64,000 nt of DNA from Adlercreutzia sp. ZJ176 (GCF_011038975.1 NZ_JAAKEC010000007.1:1-64000); one strand, 5' to 3'. Positions 38,425 through 46,576 are shown, numbered from the stretch's first letter. Numbers and translations: made by a program. Notes: generated by a model not told the origin, from the sequence alone.

Positions 38425-38614
38425 CACCGATAACGCCTCATTCTCATCCACAGCTCGGGAAAGCTGGATGGAAAACGCCCGTTGTCGGTGTTTCGGGCCC
38501 CGAAAATCACCGACAACGCGCCTTTCGCATCCACTTTTTCCGAGAAATCGCCGACAACGGCCTCGTTTCATCCAGAATCACCTGAGGATGGATGGAAAAG
38601 CGTCGTTGTCGGTG
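38425..38614. repeat. Array of five 26-bp repeats at ~41-bp spacing
   Basis: Five copies of a 26-bp unit lie at 38425-38450 (+), 38465-38490 (-), 38508-38533 (+), 38549-38574 (+) and 38589-38614 (-). All share CACCGACAACG (one base changed in copies 1 and 4) at one end and CATCCA at the other, with a variable centre. Start-to-start distances are 40, 43, 41 and 40 bp. Copies 1+2 and 4+5 are inverted and would form long hairpins in RNA. No coding frame explains the conservation. Confidence 0.85.
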
Positions 38615-38640
38615 ACTGGACTGCAAGCAGGGATATAGAC

Positions 38641-38686
38641 GAAAAAGTTCGAACCCGCGAGGATCACCTTCAAGCGGGTTCGAACT
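38641..38686 (-). terminator. Terminator of tRNA-Asn
   Basis: A perfect 13-bp stem (AGTTCGAACCCGC / GCGGGTTCGAACT) is followed on the minus strand by TTTTTCG, 10 bp past the tRNA 3' end. Confidence 0.93.
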
Positions 38687-38695
38687 GATTGTGTA

Positions 38696-38770
38696 TGGCT
38701 CCCCGGGTAGGATTCGAACCTACAACCCTCCGGTTAACAGCCGGATGCTCTGCCGTTGAGCTACCGAGGA
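38696..38770 (-). tRNA. tRNA-Asn (anticodon GUU)
   Basis: A 75-nt gene with acceptor stem TCCTCGG/CCGGGGA, encoded CCA, an anticodon stem-loop TCCGG-CTGTTAA-CCGGA (anticodon GTT), and a T-loop GGTTCGAATCC. All arms fold canonically. Confidence 0.97.
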
Positions 38771-38886
38771 ATGTAGCTGTTGAAGCGCTTACGCCCCAAC
38801 GCGCAAGAAAGAATTATACCGAAACGCGCGCGCTGCGCAAGACCCTATTTTTCCCTTTCGGCGAAAAAATCTCCAGGTTGCGAGGC

Positions 38887-39006
38887 CATGCGGTGCCGCG
38901 CCCTAGGCCGGACCCTTCGGCTCCGCCATGCAGCGTTTCGCCCTGGGCCGGACCCCTCGGCTGCGCCATGCGGTGCCGCGCACGGGGCCGGACCCTTCGG
39001 CTGCGC
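38887..39006. repeat. Three tandem 40-bp repeats
   Basis: Three head-to-tail copies (38887-38926, 38927-38966, 38967-39006), each containing GGCCGGACCC and TCGGCT, differ at a few positions. No gene overlaps them. They lie upstream of dispersed palindrome copy 2. Confidence 0.8.
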
Positions 39007-39075
39007 GCCCTGGGCGAACCCCTCCCTCGTGTCATTCTGAGCGAGAGGCCCCGTCATCTTAGGTGAACCCCCCAT

Positions 39076-39199
39076 GTCATCCTGAGCGAGCGAAGCGAGT
39101 CGAAGGATCTGGCTCCAGGCATGATGCGCCCGCATGCGCATTCCACTTGCGGCCAGATCCTTCGACTCCGCGCCCTGCGGGCGCTCCGCTCAGGATGAC
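39076..39199. repeat. Dispersed long palindromic repeat, copy 2
   Basis: Same family as 31867-31990: GTCATCCTGAGCGAGCGAAG at the left, CTCAGGATGAC at the right, with inner TCGAAGGATCTGG and CCAGATCCTTCGA. A decayed extra left end (GTCATTCTGAGCGAG) lies near 39031 and a right-end fragment near 39221. Confidence 0.85.
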
Positions 39200-39272
39200 A
39201 CACAAGGACAACCCGCTGTCCAGGATGACACGGCACTTCCCTTCCCCGCCGCAAACGCGTTATCCCTGATAG

Positions 39273-39313
39273 AAGCCTCATACCAACGGCATGAGCGGGA
39301 GTTTGCGCTCATG
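39273..39313 (+). promoter_or_regulatory. Upstream element shared with the 48434 operon
   Basis: The sequence AAGCCTCATACCAACG (39273-39288), followed 13 bp later by TTTGCGCTCATG (39302-39313), also occurs at 48180-48223 with 14-bp spacing and TTTGCATACTCATG. Both copies lie upstream of a molybdoenzyme-ferredoxin operon on the plus strand, 210-370 bp before the start codon. A CATGAG-N12-CTCATG inverted repeat is embedded in this copy. The likely ligand is the LuxR regulator encoded between the two operons. This is inference. Confidence 0.5.
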
Positions 39314-39645
39314 CAGACGTGCTGATTTTGCCTTCGCCATTCCCCGTGGGGGATCACCCCGGCGAAGCGCCTCCTATTCTGCAACCACTCGGAATTGTTT
39401 CAACTTCGTATGCGAAATCACTGCTCGCAGCGCGAGGAAGCGATCGGGTCGGCAGGAAGCTTCGAAAGCCTCCTGCACGCGGCTTGTTGCCCCCATGCAC
39501 TTGAAAGCGTCGTATGCCGCGCATCCCTGGTCAAGGGCACGGAGGCAACAAGCCGCGTCCCGCAACGCGCTCGCTGCGAAAAGAGGGCTTAAACGAGGAG
39601 CAAGCACCCGAAGGAAACAGAAACGAAACTGAACGGAGGAGAACT

Positions 39646-42033
39646 ATGTCTGACACGGTCGAGTACCACTGGGGCGAGACCAACGGCAAGCAGTACAAGC
39701 GCGGATCGCGCCTGCCGAAGAAGACGGACACGGTGCCCGCCGCACCCGCGGCCAAGACGCCGGACGTACCCTGGACGTGGGAGGAAGACGGCATGACCGT
39801 CATCCGCGGCACGGCGAGAAGCGCCCCGGGATGCCACAACGTCTGCGGCATCCTGTCCTACGTCAAGGACGGCAAGCTCGTGAAGGTGGAGGGCGACCCG
39901 GAGGACCCCTACAACCAGGGGCGCCTGTGCAGCCGCTGCCTGTGCATCCCCGACTACGTCTACCACGAGGATCGTCTCCTGTACCCCATGAAGCGCGCCC
40001 GCGAGGACCGCGGCAAGGACAAGTTCGAGCGCATCACGTGGGACGAGGCGTATGACATCATCGTGCGCGAGTTCAAGAAGGTCGCCGACGCCTACGGCGC
40101 CGACAAGATCGCCATGTGCCAGGGCACGGGACGCGACATCCACCAGGTGACGCGCCTGAACGCCTGCATGGGCTCCCCGAACGAGGGCGTGCCCTACTTC
40201 GCCGGCAACTCCTGCTACCTGCCGCGCATCGCGTCGATGGCCTGCATGCTCGGCGGATCGTGCGTCATGGACTGCTCGCAGTTCCTCCCCGAGCGCTACG
40301 ACGACCCGCGCTACGTGGTGCCCGAGTACTGCATCATCTGGGGCCACCAGCCCTTCTACTCCAACGCCGACGGCTTCTACGGCCACTGGATCCTCGACCT
40401 CATGAAGCGCGGCATGAAGATCGCCGTGGTCGACCCCAAGCTCACCTGGATCGCGGCGAAGGCCGGCGAGGACTGGCTGCGCGTGCGCCCCGGCGGCGAC
40501 GGCGCGCTGGCCATGGCCATGCTCAAGGTCATCTGCGACGAGAAGCTCTACGACCAGGACTTCTGCGACAAGTGGGTCTACGGCCTCGAAGCCGTCTGCG
40601 AGCGCGTGGCCGACATGGACCTCGACGACCTGTGCGAGAAGGCCTGGGTCGCCAAGGAGGACGTCATCCGCGTGGCGCGCACCTACGCCGCCTCCAAGCC
40701 CGCGGCCATCCAGTGGGGCGTGGCCCTCGACCAGCAGACCGGCGGCCAGCAGGCGGCGCACGCCATCACCGCCCTGTGGTGCATCACCGGCAACCTCGAC
40801 GTGCCGGGCGGCAACGTCATGGCCGACGCGTGCTGGGGCATCGAGCAACCGAACTGGGTCGGCACGTGGGGCTGGGACGAGCTCATGACCCCCGAGGAGC
40901 AGGCGAAGCGCATCGGCATCGAGCGCTACCCCATGTTCGCCGTGGGCTTCAAGAACCTCTCCTCCAACGCCACCATCGAGGCGTGGCAGCGCGGCGAGAT
41001 CCCCATCCGCGCGGCCTACATCACCACCAACAACTTCCTCGCCACCATGGGCGCGCAGGCCATCCAGCAGCTCGAGTGGTACAAGCAGCTCGACTTCTGC
41101 GTGGTGTCCGACCTGTTCATGACCCCGACCATGATGGCGCTCGCCGACGTGGTCCTGCCGACCGCCACCTACGAGGAGCGCAACGGCTTCGGCGGCCTCA
41201 ACGCCTACCGCATCAGCTGCATCAACAAGGCCATCGAGCCCGTCGGCGAGACGAAGGCTGACAACACCATCTTCCTCGAGCTCGGCAAGCGCCTCACCGA
41301 CGCCATCAAGCCCGAGAACAACGACATCGCCTGGCCATGGGACACCGTCGAGGAGATGTGGGACTACGCGCTCGAGGACGGCGGCTTCACGTGGGAGGAG
41401 CTGCGCGAGGCAACCTGGAAATACCCTGAGTTCAAGTACCGCAAGTACGAGACGGGCGACCTGCGCCCCGACGGCGGCCTCGGCTTCCGCACCGAGACGG
41501 GCCGCGCGGAGATCTACTCCATGGTGTTCCACCACACCTCGTGGTCGGGCCTCGACCCGCTGCCGAGCTACGTGGAGCCGGTGGAGAGCCCCTACTCCGC
41601 CCCCGAGGACGTGGAGGAGTACCCCTACGTGGTGACCTCCGGCGCGCGCGTGCCGCACTTCTTCCACTCCGAGCAGCGCCAGGTCAAGAAGCTGCGCGCC
41701 CTGCACCCCGACCCGCTGTGCTACATCCACCCCGAAACCGCCGCCAAGCACGGCATCGCCGAGGGCGACTGGATGTGGCTCGAGAACAAGCACGGCAAGT
41801 GCAAGTACAAGGCCGCCTTCGACGACGCCTACGACCCGCGCGTCATGCAGTGCGAGCACGGCTGGTGGTTCCCCGAGCGCAAGGACAAGGCCGAGGAGAA
41901 CGTCGAGAACGAGATGGACGGCCTGTTCGGCGTGTTCGAGTCCCAGATCAACAACCTCGTGCCCTTCGACGCGGGCGTATCGGGATTCGGCTCCAACTAC
42001 AAGTCCATGATGTGCAAGATCTACCGGGCCTAG
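39646..42033 (+). CDS. Molybdopterin oxidoreductase, cytoplasmic (pair 3)
   Basis: A 795-residue catalytic subunit of the DMSO-reductase superfamily. The 4Fe-4S ligands are C63, C67, C95 and C98 (PGCHNVC, LCSRC). The candidate metal ligand is C190 in AGNSCYLPR. Downstream motifs include WGHQPFYSNADGFYGHW, VRPGGDGALAMAM, GNLDVPGGNV and the C-terminal GARVPHFFHSEQR and HGWWFPE. A hydrophilic N-terminal extension of about 40 residues has no twin-arginine signal. ATG at 39646 follows CGGAGGAG. It heads an operon with ferredoxin, then a small protein, an amidohydrolase and an MFS carrier. It is probably a reductive dehydroxylase or related enzyme for an aromatic substrate (inference). Confidence 0.9.
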   Translation: MSDTVEYHWGETNGKQYKRGSRLPKKTDTVPAAPAAKTPDVPWTWEEDGMTVIRGTARSAPGCHNVCGILSYVKDGKLVKVEGDPEDPYNQGRLCSRCLCIPDYVYHEDRLLYPMKRAREDRGKDKFERITWDEAYDIIVREFKKVADAYGADKIAMCQGTGRDIHQVTRLNACMGSPNEGVPYFAGNSCYLPRIASMACMLGGSCVMDCSQFLPERYDDPRYVVPEYCIIWGHQPFYSNADGFYGHWILDLMKRGMKIAVVDPKLTWIAAKAGEDWLRVRPGGDGALAMAMLKVICDEKLYDQDFCDKWVYGLEAVCERVADMDLDDLCEKAWVAKEDVIRVARTYAASKPAAIQWGVALDQQTGGQQAAHAITALWCITGNLDVPGGNVMADACWGIEQPNWVGTWGWDELMTPEEQAKRIGIERYPMFAVGFKNLSSNATIEAWQRGEIPIRAAYITTNNFLATMGAQAIQQLEWYKQLDFCVVSDLFMTPTMMALADVVLPTATYEERNGFGGLNAYRISCINKAIEPVGETKADNTIFLELGKRLTDAIKPENNDIAWPWDTVEEMWDYALEDGGFTWEELREATWKYPEFKYRKYETGDLRPDGGLGFRTETGRAEIYSMVFHHTSWSGLDPLPSYVEPVESPYSAPEDVEEYPYVVTSGARVPHFFHSEQRQVKKLRALHPDPLCYIHPETAAKHGIAEGDWMWLENKHGKCKYKAAFDDAYDPRVMQCEHGWWFPERKDKAEENVENEMDGLFGVFESQINNLVPFDAGVSGFGSNYKSMMCKIYRA

Positions 42034-42061
42034 GCACCGCAGTCGAGAGGAGAGAATAACC

Positions 42062-42406
42062 ATGGCTTATCAGGGAATTCTGGTTGACGTCAACTACTGC
42101 ACCGGCTGCGAGGCGTGCGTCTTGGCCTGCCAGCAGGAGAAGGGCTACTCCGAGAAGGAGTTCGGCATCACGATCAGCAAGCTCGGCCCCTTCCACATCG
42201 AGCCCGACAAGAAGCACTACGAGTACGACTTCATCCCCCAGTTCACCGAATGGTGCGACCTGTGCGGGGAGCGCCTCGCGAAGGGCAAGAAGCCGTCCTG
42301 CGTGCAGATGTGCCAGGCGCAGTGCATGGAGTGGGGCGACGTCGCCGAGCTGGCGAGCAAGGTCACCAGCCCCAAGCAACACGTCATCTGCATCCGCGAG
42401 GCTTAA
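42062..42406 (+). CDS. Two-cluster 4Fe-4S ferredoxin subunit
   Basis: A 114-residue ferredoxin partner of the pair 3 enzyme, 28 bp downstream of it. Cysteines at 13, 16, 19, 23 (CTGCEACVLAC) and 65, 68, 80, 84 (CDLC, CVQMC) bind two 4Fe-4S clusters. An extra Cys lies at 88. ATG follows GAGAGGAGAG. No membrane anchor gene follows. Confidence 0.9.
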   Translation: MAYQGILVDVNYCTGCEACVLACQQEKGYSEKEFGITISKLGPFHIEPDKKHYEYDFIPQFTEWCDLCGERLAKGKKPSCVQMCQAQCMEWGDVAELASKVTSPKQHVICIREA

Positions 42407-42430
42407 AAGGCCCGCACCCGACAGGGAACC

Positions 42431-42468
42431 AGCCCGGGCGGCCCCATCATCCCCGCCGCCTGGGCTTT
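42431..42468 (+). terminator. Hairpin after the pair 3 ferredoxin
   Basis: A 12-bp stem (AGCCCGGGCGGC / GCCGCCTGGGCT, one G-U pair) is followed by TTT. It could act as a partial terminator that lowers expression of the downstream small protein and amidohydrolase relative to the oxidoreductase. Confidence 0.6.
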
Positions 42469-42568
42469 CCAGGGGACGCGCCAACCCGCCTCGCGCCGAA
42501 TTCAAGCGCCAGGCCGCGCGGCCCCGCATAACGAGCGGGCAAGACGCCCGCAGAGAGGAAGGTACATC

Positions 42569-42748
42569 ATGGGAATGGAAGACATCGTCGAGCGTCTCGA
42601 CCACGTTGACGTGCGCGCGCCGCGCGAGTTCAGCCACACGGTCACCCCGCTTGAGCGCGAGCAGGGCCGCATCGACTGGCGCGTGCGCAACTCCGAGAAC
42701 ATGCAGAAGATGAAGACCCATACCATCAACGACATCTACCAGAAGTAG
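42569..42748 (+). CDS. Small charged protein, unknown (59 aa)
   Basis: A 59-residue protein (start MGMEDIVERLDHVDVRAPRE) that is hydrophilic, mixed in charge and without cysteine. The ATG follows GAGGAAGG at good spacing. It lies between the ferredoxin and the amidohydrolase in one direction. I do not recognise it. It could be a subunit or regulatory peptide of the pathway. Confidence 0.65.
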   Translation: MGMEDIVERLDHVDVRAPREFSHTVTPLEREQGRIDWRVRNSENMQKMKTHTINDIYQK

Positions 42749-42878
42749 CAGAAGTAGCGCCCGCAGCGGCAATCACCAAGCAGCGCAGGGCGCGCGGCGA
42801 GGCGGCAAGCGCGAAGAAGACCGATGCCTCCGCCGCCTTTCGCAACGCGCTCCATCACATCCCAACAAGGAGGAAACC

Positions 42879-43937
42879 ATGGCAGACAACAAGATCATCG
42901 ACATCAACATGCACTTCTTGCCCACCGACCTCTTCACCAACGAGGAGGTGCTCAACGGGTTTCTGTACTCCGCCCCCATCACCATGGGCCTGAAGGCCTA
43001 TCGCGGCAAGACCCCCGACGGCGCGAAGGACCAGATCGTGCTTGCCACCGAGGACGGCAAGGACATCCTGAACTACGTGGAGGGCGACTACACGCTCGAG
43101 ACGAAGCTCAAGGCCATGGACGAGGTGGGCGTCGACATCGCCCTTTTGCGCATGCCGGTGTGGCAGGAGTGGCTGCCGCTCGACATGTGCAAGATCGTGA
43201 ACGACCAGGCCGCCGAGATGTGCCGCCAGTCGGAGGGCCGCCTCTACGCCAACGCGGTGCTCCCGCCGTGGGGCCGCAAGGAGGACATCTACGAGCTGGA
43301 GCGCTGCCTGGGAGAGCTCGGCATGGTGGGCGTGCAGTTCGCCTGCAGCTACGGCGACAAGTTCCTCGACGACGAGCTGTTCAAGCCCTACCTCAAGGTG
43401 CTCAACGACAAGAAGGTGCCCTGCGTCATCCACCATACGCCCGGCCAGAACGCCTTCGGCAACTTCGCCGACTACACGCCGCTGCGCCGCGAGCTCGGCC
43501 GCATCCACGTGCAGGCCGCCGCGGTCGGCCGCGAGATCTACTCGGGCATGTTCGACGAGTTCCCTGACCTCAAGTTCATCCACACGATGTTCGGCGGCAA
43601 CTGGTTCGCGCTCAAGGACCTGCTCGCCCCGCACGTGTCGGTGAAGAAGAAGGAGGCCATGAACCGCCTGGCCACCAACGTCGACCGCGAGGCGTACGAC
43701 CGCTACCTGCAGAACAACATCTACTTCGACATGACGCATCCCATGAGCTGGAGCAAGGATCAGCTTGAGCTCGCCGTGAAGGCCTGCGGTGCCGACCACC
43801 TGCTGCTGGGCTCGTCGTTCCCGGTGTTCTACGAGTGGATGGCCCGCTCGGTGGGCTCGGTGAAGGCCCTCGACGTCACGCAGGAGGAGAAGGACCTCAT
43901 GCTGGGCGGCAACGCGGCGCGCATCTTCAAGCTGTAA
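42879..43937 (+). CDS. Amidohydrolase_2 family protein with altered metal site
   Basis: A 352-residue TIM-barrel protein of the amidohydrolase-2 family, which includes ACMSD and the gamma-resorcylate and 5-carboxyvanillate decarboxylases. The first motif reads DINMHFLP (N10, H12), where family members have HxH or ExH. The second and third histidines are present (VIHHTPG, H185/H186; FIHTMFGGNW, H235). The position of the conserved metal-binding Asp reads LLLGSSFPV (S313) instead of GSDYP. Two of the usual five ligands are thus replaced. ATG follows AAGGAGG. Context suggests decarboxylation or hydrolysis of a hydroxylated aromatic acid, or a non-catalytic or metal-independent role. Confidence 0.85.
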   Translation: MADNKIIDINMHFLPTDLFTNEEVLNGFLYSAPITMGLKAYRGKTPDGAKDQIVLATEDGKDILNYVEGDYTLETKLKAMDEVGVDIALLRMPVWQEWLPLDMCKIVNDQAAEMCRQSEGRLYANAVLPPWGRKEDIYELERCLGELGMVGVQFACSYGDKFLDDELFKPYLKVLNDKKVPCVIHHTPGQNAFGNFADYTPLRRELGRIHVQAAAVGREIYSGMFDEFPDLKFIHTMFGGNWFALKDLLAPHVSVKKKEAMNRLATNVDREAYDRYLQNNIYFDMTHPMSWSKDQLELAVKACGADHLLLGSSFPVFYEWMARSVGSVKALDVTQEEKDLMLGGNAARIFKL

Positions 43938-43997
43938 TCACGTGAGCGAAAACGAGGGGCGTGCGTACGCGCGTCCCTCTTCCCAAGGAGGGGAATC

Positions 43998-45476
43998 ATG
44001 AGTAATCCCAATGCTGCCGCAGCGGGCGCTGCGGCAAAGCCCGTCGAGAAGACCCCGTCGTACGCGTGGGCCTGCCTCGCCGTGTCGCTGCTGGCGGCCG
44101 TGTCCATCGTGTTCTCGTGGATGTGGCTCCCCGGCATCACGTTCCCGGTGTTCAAGAACTGGCTGGCGGCCAACAACCCGCTGTTCCAGAACCCGGCGAA
44201 CTTCAGCCTGCTGTCCAACGTCATGGGCCTCGTGCCCATCGGCGCGCTCATCATGGCGCTTCCCACCACGTTCATCGTGCGCAAGTGGGGCGCCAAGGTC
44301 GGCACGCTCACCGGCCTCGCGCTCGCCATCGTCGGCACCGCGATCAGCGCCGCCACGGTCGGCTCGAACTTCTACGTGTTTTTGGCCGGCCGCTTCATCC
44401 TCGGCCTCGGCCTGTCCACCACGGTAGTCTCCGGCCCCACCTGCGTGTCCATCTGGTTCCCGGACTCCACGCGCGGCCGCGCCATGGCCATCTGGTCATG
44501 CTGGGCCCCCATCGGCATCTTCCTGTCGAACTTCGTGAACGACGGCGTCTACAACCTCGTCGGCCAGTCCATGAACAACCTGCAGTGGGTGTGGTGCGCG
44601 CTCATCGTCGTCGTCGCCATCGCGTTCGCCGTGCTGTTCCGCGCGCCGCGCGAGAACGAGCGCTCCCAGGTCTCTCCCGAGCGCAAGCCGCTCAAGGACG
44701 TGCTCGTGTACTTCAAGAGCCGCCAGCTGTGGTGCCTCATCATCATGTTCGTGATCTTCAACTACATGAGCTACGCGTTCTCCCAGTACCTCAAGACCTG
44801 GCTGCAGACGCCTGAGCTGCTCGGCGGCTTCGGCTGGGACGCCACCACCGCCGGCCTGTGGGGCGGCCTGATCTGCGCCTGCGGCGCGCTCGCGCCCATC
44901 GGCGGCCTGATCCTGGACAAGACCCCGCGCGACAAAAAGTACATCTGCGTGGTCGTGGGCATCATCGGCCTGACCATCTGCTCTGCGCTCGCCTTCAAGG
45001 CCGAGTTCTTCATCCCCTACGTGCTGTTCTTCTGCATCGGCAACATGATGCTGAACGCCTGCTGCCGCCCGCTCGTCCCGACCTTCGTGTTCAGCGGCGG
45101 CCAGACCGCCGTGGCCTTCGGCCTCTCGCTGCTGACGCTCGGCCAGTACGCCGGCCAGATCGCCACGAGCTACGTGCTCGCCCCGTTCAACGAGGGCCTC
45201 ACCGCCGCCTCTAACGTGGCCATCAACGCCAAGGTCGCCGTGCTCGCCAGCGGCGGCACCCCGGCCGACTTCGGCCCCGCCATCGGCGCCGCCGTGCAGG
45301 AGGCCATCGGCCAGGGCATCCACGTCGACCCGATGCTCGCCTTCTGGGCGCTCGTGCCGGTCGGCATCGTGGGCATCATCCTGAGCCTCGGCGTGAAGCC
45401 GGCCAAGAAGCCGGCGGGCGCTGGCAAGCCCGAGGGCAAGCCTGAGGGCAAGCCTGAGGGCAAGCCGGCCGCGTAA
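43998..45476 (+). CDS. MFS transporter (pair 3 operon)
   Basis: A 492-residue carrier with 12 predicted helices, similar in plan to the carrier at 52060-53388. Both have a WFPD(S/K)TRG motif in the loop after helix 4 and a W(S/C)CW(A/V)P helix 5. The C-terminal tail is a short repeat of GKPE units. ATG follows CCAAGGAGGGG. It lies 60 bp downstream of the amidohydrolase. It probably imports the substrate of the pair 3 pathway, or exchanges it for product. Confidence 0.88.
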   Translation: MSNPNAAAAGAAAKPVEKTPSYAWACLAVSLLAAVSIVFSWMWLPGITFPVFKNWLAANNPLFQNPANFSLLSNVMGLVPIGALIMALPTTFIVRKWGAKVGTLTGLALAIVGTAISAATVGSNFYVFLAGRFILGLGLSTTVVSGPTCVSIWFPDSTRGRAMAIWSCWAPIGIFLSNFVNDGVYNLVGQSMNNLQWVWCALIVVVAIAFAVLFRAPRENERSQVSPERKPLKDVLVYFKSRQLWCLIIMFVIFNYMSYAFSQYLKTWLQTPELLGGFGWDATTAGLWGGLICACGALAPIGGLILDKTPRDKKYICVVVGIIGLTICSALAFKAEFFIPYVLFFCIGNMMLNACCRPLVPTFVFSGGQTAVAFGLSLLTLGQYAGQIATSYVLAPFNEGLTAASNVAINAKVAVLASGGTPADFGPAIGAAVQEAIGQGIHVDPMLAFWALVPVGIVGIILSLGVKPAKKPAGAGKPEGKPEGKPEGKPAA

Positions 45477-45498
45477 CACGCCGCCGCGCCACCTGCCC

Positions 45499-45528
45499 GG
45501 GCGCTGCCCTTCGCGAAGAGCAGCGCCC
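45499..45528 (+). terminator. Hairpin after the MFS gene
   Basis: A perfect 9-bp stem (GGGCGCTGC / GCAGCGCCC) lies 22 bp past the MFS stop, with no T-run. A possible terminator or attenuator. Confidence 0.45.
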
Positions 45529-45637
45529 ATCAGGGGCCGCGCCCATCCTCCATACGGCGCGCCCCGCCCTGCACGACCCCTGCGCCCCAGCGAAGCCATG
45601 CGACTCGCTGGGGCGCTTCTGCGAAGAGAGGACGAGC

Positions 45638-46213
45638 ATGACCGAGATGCGCCGCGGCACGCGCTGCACGCCCTGCAGAGGATGCGGAAGGTGCTTCATG
45701 GCCGCCGATGCGGACAGCTTCGTGGCGGAAGCGGGAGCGCACGCCGCCAGCGACCCCGTGGCGGAAGCGGGAGCGCGTTTCACCTGCGGCGCCGGAGCGG
45801 AAGGGAAAGCGCACGCCGCCAGCGGCCTCGAGGCGGAAGCGGGATCGCACGCCGCCAGCGGCCTCGAAGACGTCGACGCGAGCACGGGCGCCACGAGCTT
45901 CGCCGACGCGGCTCGCAAGCTCGACCGAGGCGCTGCGCTGGCCCCGCCCGCGATGCCCGCTGCCCCGGGAGCAGCCCCAGGAGCCGCCCCGGCCGAAGCC
46001 TCCCTCGGCTCTGCCAGCGCCCCCGAGGCTGCCGCCCCCAAGGCGACGCAGCGCGCCCGCTCCCCCTTTGCCACCTTGAAGGCGGCTGACGGCGAAGTCG
46101 ACGCCTCGACGGGCGCCACGCCGGGCGTGTCCGCCGCCTGCAGGGAGTTCGGCATGGGCGACTCCGCCGCCTTCGCCGCCTCCCGCGGCATCAAGCCCCC
46201 CGGCCAGGCGTAG
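45638..46213 (+). CDS. Cys-cluster, Ala-rich protein with DASTGAT motifs
   Basis: A probable 191-residue protein. It starts with a cysteine cluster (CTPCRGCGRC), then about four 12-residue repeats of AEAGAHAASGLE type, then two copies of VDASTGAT (near residues 79 and 154) separated by a Pro/Ala linker. The STGAT sequences resemble the covalent FMN-attachment site of FMN-bind domains, but no such domain surrounds them. The start has AAGAGAGGA. Low complexity makes the coding call uncertain, though no other frame is better. It lies between the MFS carrier and the LuxR gene. Confidence 0.45.
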   Translation: MTEMRRGTRCTPCRGCGRCFMAADADSFVAEAGAHAASDPVAEAGARFTCGAGAEGKAHAASGLEAEAGSHAASGLEDVDASTGATSFADAARKLDRGAALAPPAMPAAPGAAPGAAPAEASLGSASAPEAAAPKATQRARSPFATLKAADGEVDASTGATPGVSAACREFGMGDSAAFAASRGIKPPGQA

Positions 46214-46243
46214 CACGCGGCCACATGCGCACTCCGCTTGCAA

Positions 46244-46290
46244 CCAGATCCTTCGACTCCGCGCCCTTCGGGCGCTCCGCTCAGGATGAC
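46244..46290. repeat. Dispersed palindromic repeat, right half copy
   Basis: This is a half element: CCAGATCCTTCGACTCC through CTCAGGATGAC. The left half is missing. Confidence 0.75.
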
Positions 46291-46408
46291 ATAAGGGGCG
46301 CGGACGCGATTGTACTCAGGATGACGTAAGAGGAGGCGCGGCGTGACGCTCCGCTCGGATGATAGCGAGGCACGACGTTCCGCTCGAGACGAGAAGAACT
46401 CCCCACGT

Positions 46409-46532
46409 GTCATCCTGAGCGAGCGAAGCGAGTCGAAGGATCCGGCCCCGAGAACGACGCGCCCGCATGCGACACTCAGCCGCAACCAGATCCTTCGACT
46501 CCGCGCCCTTCGGGCGCTCCGCTCAGGACGAC
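46409..46532. repeat. Dispersed long palindromic repeat, copy 3
   Basis: A full-length copy with GTCATCCTGAGCGAGCGAAG at the left and a right end that reads CTCAGGACGAC. It lies just upstream of the LuxR promoter. The gap 46214-46618 is filled by this copy, the half copy at 46244 and the LuxR promoter. Confidence 0.85.
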
Positions 46533-46576
46533 ATAAGGGCGCGAAATCGAGGGGACCCCAGACGCGCGGCCTGCGC

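Noticed and set aside
38425-38614. CRISPR array
   Set aside because: Repeats are in mixed orientation, spacers are only 14-17 bp and the repeat centres vary. No cas genes are nearby.
39514-39645. N-terminal extension of the pair 3 molybdoenzyme as a twin-arginine signal
   Set aside because: The extension lies before a strong ribosome site, and the protein begun at 39646 has no RR motif followed by a hydrophobic helix.
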